Shown: piece after piece, positions 11,801-24,520 of the stretch
Numbering within the stretch: the first letter of the stretch is position 1
How the letters are laid out: each line of letters begins with the position of its first letter
Source of the DNA: Gastrodia elata
Lineage: Eukaryota; Streptophyta; Magnoliopsida; Asparagales; Orchidaceae
DNA length: 64,000 bases
Assembly: GCA_016760335.1 (NCBI GenBank)
Contig: CM028670.1
Span: 41,211,746 to 41,275,745 of the forward strand
Direction of reading: 5' to 3'
Position numbers and translations under genes: made by a program
Notes under the pieces: generated by a model
Told to the model about the DNA's origin: nothing
The model's input: the letters and a program-made list of their open reading frames with translations, nothing else
Databases searched by the model: none

Positions 11801-13797
11801 AGGGTTAATTGACCTAATTAGGGTTTGGTCCTAAATAAACACTATCAAAATAATCCTTAGGGTTTTCTGATTACTTTAAGACCCATATTGGGTATGTTTG
11901 GATCATTGGGTACAAAGTTATGGTTAAATGAATATTTGAGACATAAATTTGAACTTAATTAAACCCTAAATGATCACTTTATTAAATATTGATCCTTCAG
12001 AAAATTGAATGGCATCAATAAATTCCTTATATTTTTCTGATTAATTTGATATATTTATTTGCATATTTTGGATGCATATTTTAGGAGTTATTTAGGTTTA
12101 AAGATTTGAATTAATTGATTAATTAAATTCTGTTTAATTGATTTAATTATTCTGATTTGATTTATAAAAACATATATATATATATATATATATAATTCGT
12201 TTATATTAATTTAAACGTTTATATATTACTTATTTATATTTCTGCAGGTGGTCATTCCTTGCAACAGCGGTGGGCCAGGTGTCACTCTAGGATTCGCTGT
12301 CAAGACTCAGATGGGCCCACACAAACAATTGCTGAGACCTGCTTGCGGGACCCTCGGTCACGTGTCCAGACGACGAGGCGTCCACCTGCCGTGCGGGACC
12401 CACGCCTGGCATTCGCCCTTGACCGAGTCCAAAGCCGCTGTGGTTTCGACACGTGGCATTTTAAGAAACGGGCTGGACCGGTGGAACGAACCCGGTCCAG
12501 CCAGTTTGCATCTTCTTCCTCATCAGGTCGCCGGGGAAAGAAGAATTAGGGCAGCGTGCAACTCCTTTCGCTCAGGACTTCAGGGCTCGAAACATATGCA
12601 GATGGAAGGCTCGCTAGAGGACCTTTCGATTGAGCTAAAACTCCAGCTTTGATTCTTCCTCTATTGTCTTAGAGGTTATGCCCTAAAAATTCTAGAGTTC
12701 GGGAATGCATAAGCTAACCGAGCAATAATTTTGCAATTTGATTAACCTGTTTGCTTAATTACCATAATTGCAAACATATAGATACATCACAGAATGAATT
12801 TGAAACAATTGCAGATCTTGAAATGAAACTTTTGATCGATATTTAGAAGTAGAGTACGAATAGATATGATGCCTGATACTTTATAATAATTATAACATTT
12901 TAAAGAAGAATTGCCGATGTACATAATCGGAGAAGATGGGTACGGAGGTACCTAGTTTGAACGATGTTGAGGACTTGAATGGATTCAGCAACTTCGAGTA
13001 GCGGCGAGAACCCTCCGACGCTGCTCCAGATGGATTCCTCCCAAAAGAACCACGGCATCCTCGGCTTAGAAGAAATTTAACTTACCCTTGGAAGCGGCGG
13101 GTGCCATCTGGCCGTCAGGAAGGAGGACGCGCGTCCTCCGCTCGACACGCGCAGAGCACTGCTTGCGTTGGAGCCACGCGGTGATCGAACGGGAACGACG
13201 GCCTCCAATCGTTCGATCTCGATTCGAGATCGAATCAGACGACGTAGGAATTGCGTCGTTGATTCAAACGGTGCATCTGACGGAATAAACGGCAAACAAC
13301 TGAGCCGTTAAATGGATTTATAAATAATGTTATTTAATTAATTATAATCAATTTTCTTAATAAAAATTAAATAATTAAACTCTTTCCTAAGAATTTCAAT
13401 AATTCACCTCTAGTAATTTAAGAGGTGCTGAACACAATGGCGCGATCAGATTTTCAATTCGACGAGTATTTATTTATTTAAATTTTCAGGTATTTAAATA
13501 ATATTAAAATATTTGACGAAAATCCTAACGACTTCCAAATGCCTCCAAAATTTCACCCCTAGCTAATTTGGGTGTTCTGAATGCAATGGCGAAGTCAGAT
13601 TTTCAATCTGAGGTCTAGATAAAAAGTCAATTTTCTAGGGTTTTGGGATTTTTCAGAATTCCAGATTTGACTTTGTTGACTTCTGAGTTGACCTAGGTTT
13701 CAGAGATGAGTTCTAAATTACTTAATTAGTGGCTTAGAACCTTAATTAAGACTTAGATTAGTCTTAATTGAGCAAAGTAACAACCTGGGTTGTTACA
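8809..13797 (-). mobile_element. solo LTR inserted in LTR B, TSD AAGTC
   Basis: 4989 bases, starting on the minus strand at 13797 with TGTAACAACCC and ending at 8809 with GCCACA. It is flanked by a perfect 5-bp duplication AAGTC (8804-8808 and 13798-13802). No internal coding region exists, so it is a solo LTR left by recombination between the two LTRs of a full element. A GC-rich block (12245-13290) is the probable U3/R core. Near the 3' end it carries a TTAGAC...GTCTAA palindrome (9293-9309) and two tandem hairpins (9761-9783, 9809-9829). Short open frames in the GC-rich block have no recognisable domain. Confidence 0.93.
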
Positions 13798-16617
13798 AAG
13801 TCAAACATATTGTTAAGGATTTGATCACTTGTTAAATCAACATAGTATTAATAATCTTGTCATGCAGGTTTATTACTTAAGAGAAAATCAAGGATCTTAA
13901 GGTTCGATTCAGATTGTGAGATCCCAAGGATTATTATTATCCTTACTATGTCTAATTAAAATGTTTAGAATCAATAGTAAATCAAATGTATTATTTGAAA
14001 ATGTTTAATTCACAGTCTTGTAATCAATATAGTTGAGTTAGGGTTGTTATGGTTTTAGATTTGCCTTAAGTAGATTAGGGCTTGACTCCTTCTCAAATCT
14101 TAAGTCAAATCAAGTGTATATTTAAAGATCAATGTCAAATCAGTAGATTAATTTTGTATTATTAGTGGCAATCCTAGATCTAAATCAAGTCTTAAAAGAT
14201 TGATCCAAATCTTAGGATTTCTTAAGTTAATTAAGATGTTTAAGATTCTATAGTTTTAAATTGATTTAAGTATACTTAATAAGTTTATAAAAGGTGATTT
14301 TATTTCATTTAGTTTACTGTTATAAGCCAAAATAATGATTAAAGTTTAACAAACAGTATTTACTTAATGTTAACCAACCCTAATTCCAAGCAAAAAGGAT
14401 AAGTACATAAATAAAAATTCAACCATTCAGATTACATGAAATTTGGCATGCAAGTCCTAATTAATCATACAAGTAATCAGAGACTGAGTTTGCTATGATC
14501 TAGGGTATATAAACCCTAAAATTCATTAATTATCATTTGATATGATTAGGGCATAGCTACATTTACATGACTTAAAAAAATGTTATACTTAGCACATGCA
14601 ATCTATTTAATATCAGTGAACTAATGGCACCCTAAACATGCACTTTGGATGAGTAATTTTACTAATCTACCCTAATTAAAATTCACTGTAATTAGGTCAT
14701 AATTAAAGATCTAACCATCAGATGTGTGATTTTATTTTATATTTAAGTTCCTGAGATTTTTCTAAACATTTTCATATATGATATCATAAAATTTTAACTA
14801 GTAGATTAAAAGTTATTAAGAAAATACATTATGTATTTTTCTATTATATTTTTCCTAATTTCCTTAAGGAAAATAATTAATAAAATCTTTATTAATTATT
14901 TTAAAATAGCGCCAGCCCGATTTAAATCACGCGGGTCAGTCGGGCCTGAAGGCCCGTTACTGTTCGACAGCGCGGGTTACGGGTCGACCCGACCCGCGCT
15001 GTCGTCTTCTTCCCCGCACCTGGCCCCGACTGAGAGCGATTGGGGCGAGCCCTAATCGCTAAAATTCTCAGTCGTCGAGCCATGCCGGGGTGTAAGGACG
15101 ACGGCTACACATTCCTGGGACCAAGACCAACCCTTAGAACCCTAAATTGCTAACTGGGATGGCCTAATTCCTCTGGACCCTATTTCTCCATTTTGCATGA
15201 AAGGAGCTCACTGTGAGGAGAAATTCTCCTCACAGGGGGCTTGCTAGGGCTAGGGCTTAATCCGTTCACCATCAGGGCGTAAGTACGGATTGAAGCCCTA
15301 TCTAGACGGGTCCTGGGAGGCTCTGGACCTCTAGGACCTGGCTCAGTCCCGAATGCAAAAGGGACAGATGGCTCATTCAATCAATACGATCAAACGACCT
15401 TCCTTAACCCCTCAATTGGCTTACAATTAATATGCCAAAGCTAAAGGAGAACTGAGTGATCAAAATTAAAGAGGAGCTGAGCCTAAACGGCTCATTGCAA
15501 ATTGGGGGTACCTGGTTTTACTGGACGAAGCTCAGATGGAAGACAGAGGGTGATATGCTGCAGCAGAGAGACTTTTAGGGGTCCTGAACTCCAGGAGCAA
15601 CCCTCTATCAGCTGTACGCAAGGTTGGGAGAGACTGGAGGTAGCCTGGCAGAGCAACAATGGCAATCGGAGGAGGAATTTGAATTTAGTTCAATTCAATA
15701 GCAAGGAGCTCCTGAGGTGAGGTCTGAGGTTATTTATAGCCTCAGGGAAGTGTTGAGAGGGAGTTCTGGGGCTGGGCTTGGCATGGCTTGACCCGAGAGC
15801 TCGGGCCAAGAAGAGCTCTCAGAGCTCCCAAAATCGGGGGGTACCGGGCTGGTGAGCCTGACTCAGAGGCCTCACTGGAATAAGGAACCTCCAACGGCTA
15901 ATGCTGAGCTGGTGGGGGAGTGGGGGACAGGCTCTGCCTGTCAGGGATTTGCTTTTTTTCCTGTCGGGGATTCTGGCGAAGCGAGGAAGATGTTGAACAG
16001 CGCTGGGAGCTGCGGCAGCCGTCTAATGGATCATTCATTGGGACGGAACGGTCCAGATCCTTGGACATCTAACGGCCGATCGCGGGGTGCAGATCATCCG
16101 TTGGATTCAGATCACTAGATCTGACGGATCACAGTGCTATTTACGGCAGATGGTGGGATACCGTCTTATCCTTTAATCGGACCGCGGAACGGTTTGGATT
16201 GATAGATCCCGATTTAAAATGCGGGCCGCACGATCTGGCCCAAGGAATGGACGGTTCAGATCGCGCCCGCTGTTTTGAAAATGCCAGAGGGTATAAATGC
16301 AATTTTAAATTATATGGGGCCCTTAAGTGCAATTGCACCATTTAAAATTAAATTGAATTATTGCCCAAATGAACTCCAAATTACACCCATTTTCACTCTT
16401 AGCTAATTTGGGGGTGAGGAATTCAAAAATACAATCAAATTTTAATTCTAAGATCAAAATATTTTAGGTCTAGGCTAGGGCATCTAGACTGATCAAATTA
16501 TAATTTTTGACTTAGAGAAGTTCAATGGACTTCAAATTTTCCAGATAGGCTTATCTTAATGTTCTAAAAAAAAGAATGATGCTAAAAAAATTGAATCAAT
16601 CCATATTCATTTTGCAT
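13798..16617 (-). repeat. 5' LTR of element 1, promoter part (LTR B)
   Basis: Continues LTR B beyond the solo LTR insertion; 15255-16617 aligns with LTR A (1-1360). The terminal palindrome TGTAACAACC... present in LTR A is missing: after TTTTGCAT at about 16617 the sequence becomes unrelated, so the outer edge was deleted or replaced. Confidence 0.88.
15731..15738 (-). promoter_or_regulatory. LTR TATA box (LTR B)
   Basis: TATAAATA on the minus strand at the position corresponding to 474-481 in LTR A. One base of the surrounding palindrome has changed. Confidence 0.6.
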
Positions 16618-16937
16618 CCTCCCCATAACTAGCATTTGATAATTAAAAATTCAGAAGTCATGATGGCAAATCCCAAATTAAGGGTGAAGTGACCAATATC
16701 TTTCTTTGTTTATCCTTCTTATCACATCAAGAGGCCACTTTCCATTAAAAATTAGAGCTACTGCAGATAATGATGGCTGAGGACAAGATGTAGGTTGGGG
16801 GTCTTGTCCCAGCCGCAATAAATGCTCCTTACTGGCAGAAATTGCGGCGGCCGCGGCAGCGCGCTGTAGCACGCAAAGGCACAAGCAAAAAATAGCAAAG
16901 TCTTCCGCTACCGTGCGCTACCGCGTACACGCATTGC
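16618..16937. other. unclassified segment between LTR B and the minisatellite
   Basis: I see no recognisable gene here. A short minus-strand frame (16884-16678) ends in NGKWPLDVIRRINKERYW, which I cannot assign. GC content rises sharply from about 16840 as the sequence grades into the tandem repeat. Confidence 0.4.
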
Positions 16938-17424
16938 AAAATTACCTGCTGCAGCGCGCGGTAGCGGTTCCATTTGCAAATTGTACCGCTGCAGCGCACT
17001 GTGGTGGGAGCATTTCGCAAATAGGATCCGCTGCAGTGCGCTACCGTGCACGTGGTTTGCAAATGAACCCGCTGAAGCGCGCTACCGCGCCCGCGATTTG
17101 TAAATGAACCCGCAGCAGCGCGCTACCGTGCCCGCAGTTCACAAATGAACCCGCTGCAACGCGCTATCGCGCCCGCGTTTCGCAAATGAACCTGCTGCAG
17201 CGCGCTACCGCGCCCGCGGTTCGCAAATGAACCCGCTGCAATGCGCTATCGCGCCCGCAGTTCGCAAATGAACCCGCTGTAGCGCGCTATAGCGCCCGCG
17301 GTTCGCAAATGAACCCACTGCAGTGCGCTACCGTGCCCACGGTTCGTAAATGAACCCGCTGCAACGCTCTACCACGCCCACGGTTCGCAAATGAACCCGC
17401 TGCAGCGCGCGGGTAGCGGTTTCC
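16938..17424. repeat. 41-bp GC-rich minisatellite, about 12 units
   Basis: The anchor AAATGAACC recurs at 17061, 17102, 17143, 17184, 17225, 17266, 17307, 17348 and 17389, exactly 41 bases apart, with three more degenerate units from 16938 at 40-42 base spacing. The unit core is CGCTGCAGCGCGCTACCGCG, rich in CpG and in GCGC and CTGCAG. Substitutions are mostly C-to-T or G-to-A. There are no unique spacers, so it is not CRISPR-like. Confidence 0.95.
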
Positions 17425-17691
17425 TTTGAAAAATCTTGGAATTTTGTAAAAATGTCTCAGAACTTTATTGGAGAGACCATTTTCCTAAAAAGATGGACAA
17501 AATATGATTTAAGAGCAGTATAAAGATCAGAATTGAATGAAATTTTCCTTTATTTTAGATATATTTTATGGATTCATCACTGCTCCAAAGGTTCATAACC
17601 AATTCAAAAAGCAGGCACCATCCTGCTGGTCCTGCTCAAGTTTATGCTCTAACTCATCTTGAATCCGTAGAGGATAATAATGTGGTCTTAG

Positions 17692-17773
17692 GTACACATT
17701 TCTAAACCTCTTCTTTAAATTATATTTCTGTACTATTACAATTAGTTAATACAAATCACATGAATAATTTTAG
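17692..17773 (+). other. predicted intron 2 (gag/protease boundary), element 3
   Basis: 82 bases, GTACAC... to ...ATTTTAG. The upstream exon reads PAQVYALTHLESVEDNNVVL; removal gives LG followed by TLHFND, the same junction as in elements 1 and 2. Unspliced translation stops four codons into the segment. Confidence 0.6.
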
Positions 17774-18480
17774 GCACGCTTCATTTTAATGACTAATCCT
17801 GCAATGTGTTATTTGACATTGAGGCTAGTCATTCATTCATCTCTGAATGTTTTGTCAACCTTCTCAATCTGCTTACCTACAAATTAGCTAAGTCGTTAAA
17901 TGTTGGACCGCCATCTATAGCCCAACTCAGTGCCCATAAATTTTGCGACATCAAAATTCCATTAAATAGTCGAATGTTTAACTCCAAATTAATTGTCCTG
18001 CCAATAGCCAACTTCAATGTTATTCTTGAAATGAATTGGCTCAGTAATCATAATGCCGTGATAAATTGCCTTAAGAAGAAGATCACTCTTCATTCCCAAG
18101 GCAAGCCTGCATTTTTGTATGAAAGATTAGTACCCATTTATCATTAATAAATGCCATCAAGGTCAAAAAGTTAATCAGCAAAGGAGGCGGTGCTTTTCTT
18201 GTCACTATGATGGGTGAAGCAAATGAAAGCATAACTCTTTTTGATTGTAATGTGGTGAAAGATTTTGCCAATGTTTTCTCTAAAGGTCTGCCGGGAGTGC
18301 CTCCACCTAGCGAAGCATAATTCCCTATTGAGTTAATTCCAGATACTCGTCCAATATCTAAAGCTCCTTATAGAATGACACCTAAAGAACTGCAAGAGCT
18401 TAACGAACAGTTGCAAGAGCTCTTGAGTAAGGGCTTAATTAGGCCTAACATGTCTCCCTGGGGAGCTCCCGTTCTATTCG
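17774..18480 (+). pseudogene. element 3 protease and RT start
   Basis: The protease active site has decayed from the DTGA pattern to DIEA (LFDIEASHSF), so catalysis is lost. The protease tail (ILEMNWLSNHNAVIN) and the RT lead-in (MTPKELQELNEQLQELLSKG) follow in shifted frames, with a TAG in place of a Lys codon just before the RT motif at 18485. Confidence 0.83.
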
Positions 18481-19220
18481 TTAAATAGAAGGATGGATCT
18501 ATGCGATGTTCATATATTATCGTGAGTTAGACAAAGTCACCATTAAGAATAAGTATCCTTTGTCAAGAATCGAAGATCTATTTGATCAGCTATCTGGAGC
18601 TGTTATATTTTTGAAGATCGATTTAAGATCTGGATACCATCAGTTGCAAGTAAGAGAAACTGATGTCGAGAAAACAACTTTCCGTACTTGTTATAGTCAT
18701 TTCAAGTTTCTTGTGATGTTATTTGGACTCACAAATATGCCATCAATATTCATGGACTTGATGTAGTGAGTCCTTAAGCCACATTTAGATTAATTTGTCA
18801 TTATCTTCATCAATGACATTCTCATTTACTTCCAAACTCTATAAGAGCATGATAATCTTTTGAGGATAGTATTAGAATCCTTGTGCGATCACCAATTATA
18901 TGTCAAGTTTTCCAAATGTGAATTTTGGTTAAAATATGTTGCTTTCTTGGGTCATATAGTTGATGCTCAAGGCATTCATGTGGATCAAATGAAAGTTAGT
19001 GCAATTCAAGATTGGGTGCAGCCCAAGTTAGTTGCTGATATTCAAAGCTTTTTGAGTTTAGCCGAATACTACAGAAAATTCATCAAGGGCTACTCTCAAA
19101 TTGCCTCGCCATTAACCAAGTTAACTCAAAAGCAGTCCCTTTCGTTTGGAGTCTCGAATGCGAGGAAGAATTCCAAACCCTTAACGATGCACTCTCTACT
19201 GCTCTTGTTCTCGTTTTACC
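18481..19220 (+). pseudogene. element 3 reverse transcriptase
   Basis: YRELDKVTIKNKYPLSRIED, IDLRSGYHQL, then LFGLTNMPSIFMDLM followed by TAG. The catalytic box is degraded to FINDILIY near 18805 with the second position changed, so polymerase activity is lost. The thumb region (SKCEFWLKYVAFLGHIVD) is open from 18860. Confidence 0.85.
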
Positions 19221-19230
19221 TAAGGAAGGT

Positions 19231-19550
19231 TTGAACTATCAGGTGTACATAAATGTATCTGGGATTAGCTTAGGTTGTGTTTTAATGCAAGATGGTAGGG
19301 TAATTGCTTACGCATCTCATCAATTGAAACCCCATGAGAATAATTACCCAGTTCATGACCTTGAACTTGCAACGGCAATTTTCACTTTAAAAATCTGGCA
19401 TCACTATCTCTATGAACTTCAGTATTATATTTTTACTGATCATCAGAACTTAAGTATTTCTTCACTCAGAGTGAACTAAACTACCATCAGAGGAGATGGT
19501 TAGAGCTTATCAGCAATTATGACCTGAGTATTTAGTATCACTTAGGTAAA
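19231..19550 (+). pseudogene. element 3 RNase H
   Basis: Motifs VYINVSGISLGCVLMQ, YASHQLKPHENNYPVHD and FTDHQN. The first catalytic Asp (normally T-D-A-S) is Asn here, so it is inactive. It reaches further than in element 1, past the point where that copy is deleted. Confidence 0.83.
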
Positions 19551-19556
19551 GCAAAC

Positions 19557-20430
19557 ATGGTGGTCGATGCTCTTAGTCATCATGTTACTCTATCTTCCAT
19601 GATTGCTTCGAGTTCGCTAGAGCAAGAATTTCATAAGCTTGAAATTTCTCTAGTCATTGGTGATATGCTGAGTTCGCTTCTGATAAATACCAATGTGGAA
19701 CCCACATTCCACAGAGATGTCTCCATCTCGCAGGCCAAAGATGAAGACTATCTAAAATTTAAAGTTGACTTTGAAGGATATCATCGTCAAGATCTGCAGA
19801 TGTGTAATGGCGTAATTTATCAAGAAAAACATTTGTGGATTCATAGATCCATGCATCATGAAGTTTTGGTAGAAAGCCATAATTATGGATATCACGTTCA
19901 TCCAAGCAGTACTCAATGTATCAGGATTTAAAGTAATATTTTTGGTGGCTCGGTATGAAGAAAAGTATAGCCAATTTTGTGGCTAAGTGTCATGCCTGCA
20001 ACTTGGTAAAGGTCGAGCACCAAAGGTCTTGTGGTCTTTTGCATGCATTAGAAATTTTTGAATGAAAATGGTTTGACATCTCAATGGATTTCGTCATGGG
20101 ATTGCCTCGCGCAAAATCTGGCATTGATGCAGTATGAGTTATCGTAGGCCGATTAACTAAATCCGGCACTTCATTCCCATTCATTATATTGACTCTGTCG
20201 AGAAACTCGCAAAGCTTTATATCAAAGAGATAGGCTGCACGGTACCCCTTAGTCAATAATATCTGACAGGGATAGCAAGTTTACTTCTAAGTCTTGGCAA
20301 TAATGCATCAAGATTTGGGGACTACCTTAGCTATGAGTATAGCTTTTCATCATCAAACGGATGGTCAGACTGAAAGATTAAATCAAACTCTTGAAGATTT
20401 CCTTAGGCTATGTATTCTTGATTTTACCGG
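19557..20430 (+). pseudogene. element 3 integrase, 5' part
   Basis: From VVDALSHH (the VADALSR counterpart) through the zinc-binding region (SHNYGYHVHP, CHACN) and the first catalytic segment (MDFVMGLPRAKSG in a shifted frame), to the HHQTDGQTERLNQ-like motif at about 20350. It breaks at ILDFT where a solo LTR is inserted. Confidence 0.83.
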
Positions 20431-20978
20431 TATAACAACCCGGCGTTGTTACCAGGATGATTAGGCATAAACCTAATCAAATTAAGAGAAAATTCAAGAT
20501 CTTGATTTAGACCAAATAAAAATCAAATAAAAATATCTTCAAATAAAGCATATTGAGAGGATCCACCTGCAAAAATTTGAATGCAATCGGGGTCCCGGAT
20601 CTTCCTAAATAAATTCGGGAAGTTTAAACTTCCGGAGTTGATAATAGATAAAATAAAAGACAGATTTTATAAATTTTTGTAGATTTGAGTTAAGCGTTAT
20701 ATGATGGTTTTATGTTTTAAATTTCACAAATTTTCGAGCTCCGGATTGAACGTAGCGAATTTTTAAAGTTTTTCACTTAAAAATTAATATAAAATAAAAT
20801 ACTTGTCCAAATTTAATTATTTTTAAACGCATGAGTTCGTCTCGTCAAGACGCTCGTTTTGACACTAAGTTTGTAATTTTTGGAGTTCAATTGACTATAG
20901 ATCAAGGCTTGAGAATTTTCAGCCATCGAATTTTGATTCAATGGCTACGATAGAGTTCAGTTTTTTTTTGCCTCATAG

Positions 20979-20985
20979 TATAAAA
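20979..20985 (+). promoter_or_regulatory. candidate LTR TATA box
   Basis: TATAAAA followed by a CT-rich, GC-richer block. It is about 0.55 kb from the LTR start, nearer than in LTRs A-D, so support is weaker. Confidence 0.4.
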
Positions 20986-23900
20986 CACTCTAACCTAAAC
21001 CTAAAGTAGCTAGATCCGAAAATCCCCTTTTTCTCCAGCCGTTCGCCTCTCCTTCTCCCTCATGAGAGCCGAAACCCTCCTCCCCTCTTTGTTCGATGCT
21101 TCCTCGGCTGAAGGCGACATCAGCCAGCCCTTCTCGGCTTGGAGCCGTGATCTCCCCTTGCCGAGCCATCCATCTTCAACCAACTAAGCCTCTTCTTCTC
21201 CATCGGCGACCAAGCAGCAGCTGAACCTCCTCCTCTCGACTGAGCTCCAGCTCTTCCGTCCGTTCGACTAAGCGCCAAGCCGAGGGCTCACCTTGCAGGT
21301 CGACCAACGGCCGACCAGCCGGTCGACCTTCTTCTTCTCGGTTTGGCTGAGGGTCGCTGCTGCCATCCCTTCAGTCTAGCCAACCTTACGCCAGTGCTGT
21401 TAAGGTAACTTTCTAGACCTAACCAAAATCTTAAATCTAAATTATTGAGTATGCTGAAATGATTGTATTAGGGCTCGTCATGTTGGTATGCATAGATATA
21501 TGTTAGCATAATCTAAATTTTGCATATTAAGTAGATAGAGCTATGCAAACTTTGTCAAATAATCTATACGTATTCACTTGTTATTTAGCAAGAAAAAAAA
21601 TGAAAAGCAAAGATAGCCAAATTGTTCTATATACCTACACACTAATGATAGCCTTAAGTCAGTAAGAGTAAAAAAAAAAAAGTTTATAACGCAGAACTTA
21701 AATAATTTTTTAATTTAAAATAATATTGACCCAACAGTTGCGATAAAATGGAGGCAACCTATATCAGGAAGTGATATTTCCACAGAAAGAAACAGCTATA
21801 TGCTCGCTCCATCAAGAACTTCATAAAATACAAATGAATAAAACAAAAATACAATATGTATGATATCATGAGCGTATAACTTGAAACAGCATTCCCATAC
21901 AGCCACAACAATCCTTCTATGGATATCAAAAAAAAAAAAAAAAGAAAACAAAACAAGAATAAGTATTTAATAGTAGACAACGATACATAGAGGAAAAAGT
22001 GTTCTGCTACATTTTCCAAAAATTTAGCACTATGCCAATTGACGAGGTGATAGATCCTAAGTGATAAAATGATTGTTTTCATGCATACTTTAAAAATTAA
22101 ACCACAACTTATATCCATCTACTATCTCTCTACTCTTTTGCACTTTCATACATTCATGTCAAACCTTTTGTGTATATATCTAACAACAAATATTTCACAT
22201 TTGATATAAATCTAAAATTATTCTGGGTATAGATCTCATAAACTTTTGAGGATGTAAATATTTAGAAATCTGTAAAGTCAATTCCTTATATAAACTGCAT
22301 GCTTGGAAATATGCACGGTTAATTATCAATATGAATACTCATGGAAGAAAACTAGAAATAAAGTAATAGCAAATAATATTGATGTTAGATGAAATCGTAA
22401 ACTATATTGAAGTTAATCTATGGAGGATTTATTTCTTCTTAGTGTGTTAGAGATTTAGATATGATTAATTTAAACATAAATATTGCATATTAATGGTGGC
22501 GTTAATGGTTCATATTCATGTATCCTCCTTGCATAGAATAATTATCGTCGTATCTAAGCATGCAGCCCTCCTTTTATTTTAGCCAATTAAGTAAGACTTA
22601 GTATGTTATTAGCATATGTTTGTTTATCATTTTCAAGAGTTAGTTCATGCCATCTAAGGAGTTGTATATTTTCTTATTTAATATTTGAATAGACCTTGCT
22701 TCATCCAGTGGAATGATTTGTTAATCCATCACATAAGTTATTATTTGTAGTTTCTCATCTTAAATTGATTAAATTTTGCATGAAGAAATTAGGTTGGTAA
22801 TGAGTTTGATTCAATCTATATTAAATGTTACTAAAGCATGTTCAAGCATTTTTAGCAAATTTGAATGTAAAATTATTTGATTATTTCACTCTTTATTGAT
22901 TATCTATCTTTATTGCATGTAGCTAAGCTCATTAGAACTCATGCGCTTTCTCAAATTAGTTGTATCAATCACTTAAGTCACTCACAAATGAATGGTTTAA
23001 AATTTATCCATACGTATCAGCTTATTTAATGCTCTTAAACTAGTGCTCATAGTTCTCTTAGTAAATATTATTCATGATTAGAAATAGTTGAAATAATGAT
23101 TGAACTTCAAGTTTATATTCGTAAATAATTGCAACTGATCTAATTAGAGTTTTCATTGTTTGCTACGCCCATATTTTTAAGAATGAATAAATCAATTATT
23201 CAGTATTTAGGCTTATTTTGTTGCTTTAATTCAGCTAATGCCATGGTTGACCATAATGGGATTATAATAAGGATCATCTGCTATGGGGCTATAATTGTGA
23301 GGCTTTTCTATAAAAGTACGTTATGTACTTAGAACTTTATTGAGTTCTGTATTCTTGTAATTATATTATTTTCTTGAGCTCTATGTACAGTGCGTACACC
23401 ACTTGCATAGATCTTAGCATCATTAGTGATTTGATTGTTATTTGAAAAGTATGACATCAGGGTATAGGAACTTTTGCTAACCAAGTAGTAATTATTACCT
23501 TAGTTGAAAATTGTAAATTATGCGGACATAAATTAGAACCTAGAGTCAAAACTAAAATACTTCTTTAGGATTTTCACTTCACCTTAGGATCTTTTCCTTA
23601 AGATTAGGAATAGACACTAGGTTAGATTCATTCATTGAATAAGTGATTTATTCAATGAATAGAATCTTAGTTTTATTAGTTTCTAAATTTTCATAATTTT
23701 ATTTTGATTATTTTTTCTTTCAATTTTAGATTAAGAATAAGAGATTCATTCTATTAAGCTTGATTTTACTTAATAGAATATGCCTTAATTATCAGTTCAA
23801 TTATAGATTGAACCATAGATCTTAAGCTTACCTTTTGGATTATATGATTAAGCCCAATTTTCATGGTATTTAATCCATAATCTATAGTTTAGAAGATCTT

Positions 23901-24520
23901 GATCAGATCTTAGATAGAACATCTAAATTCATAAAACTAGGACGTATGATTTATTGATGTAACTCATAGTCGTCATCTAATTGAACTAGATTAAAACATG
24001 ATCAGTTATAATCCTTTTAAAATTACATGGATGAGTTTCTAATTTACACTCGATAGTAAAAAAATGGTGATCCTGAACTTGTGTAACTTGGAATAGTTAG
24101 AATGGATAATTAGAAAATAAATGATATCGCTATATTAGTAGAGTCCCCTACTTACTTTTGATATTTTGTTACTACGCATTCCTTGCTTTTGTGCTTACTT
24201 TCTTGGACATATCATATAAGAGAACTTTGTGCATGAAATAAAAACTTAGAATAATTAGGATAATAGTTGCCTTTGGGTTCAGTTTCTGGGTGAATTCTGG
24301 TGCACATTTACCATAATGGATAGAGGTAAGGAGTAATAATGAGGCTTAATATTACTCATTGAGGAGTGTGTGTTAAGCTTGGAACCCGTATAGTCTTGTA
24401 GATGTGCTTGACTCATCAGCTGTTTCTGGACGTGTCCACAGAAATAAGTAAAATAACTAAAAGATGTTGCATAGTATTGCCTGCTTTTTCAGTCACACAG
24501 TATTATTCAGTTATGTCTAC

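Larger units (their letters stand above)
1..16617 (-). mobile_element. Ty3/gypsy Tekay-like chromoviral LTR retrotransposon (element 1)
   Basis: Reading on the minus strand, the order is 5' LTR (16617 down to 13798, then 8808 to 6614), tRNA primer site, gag-like exon, gag, protease, RT, RNase H, integrase, chromodomain-like tail, polypurine tract and 3' LTR (1382 to beyond base 1). Domain order and the C-terminal chromodomain place it among plant chromoviruses, closest to the Tekay/Del type by general family knowledge. The internal region is 5.23 kb, about as long as one LTR. The coding region has several stops, a frameshift and one internal deletion, so this copy is not autonomous. The outer 22 or so bases of the 5' LTR are missing at 16617 and the far 3' LTR lies outside the window, so no TSD can be checked. 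Confidence 0.9.

Noticed and set aside
12248..13288. Overlapping open frames in the GC-rich core of the solo LTR
   Set aside because: High GC lowers stop frequency and several frames are open on both strands; no recognisable protein features.
6614..16617. A single 10-kb LTR for element 1
   Set aside because: The TSD AAGTC and collinearity with LTR C show a 5-kb LTR with a nested solo LTR.
16938..17424. Regularly spaced repeats as a CRISPR-like array
   Set aside because: The whole 41-base unit repeats without unique spacers, and the host is a plant.
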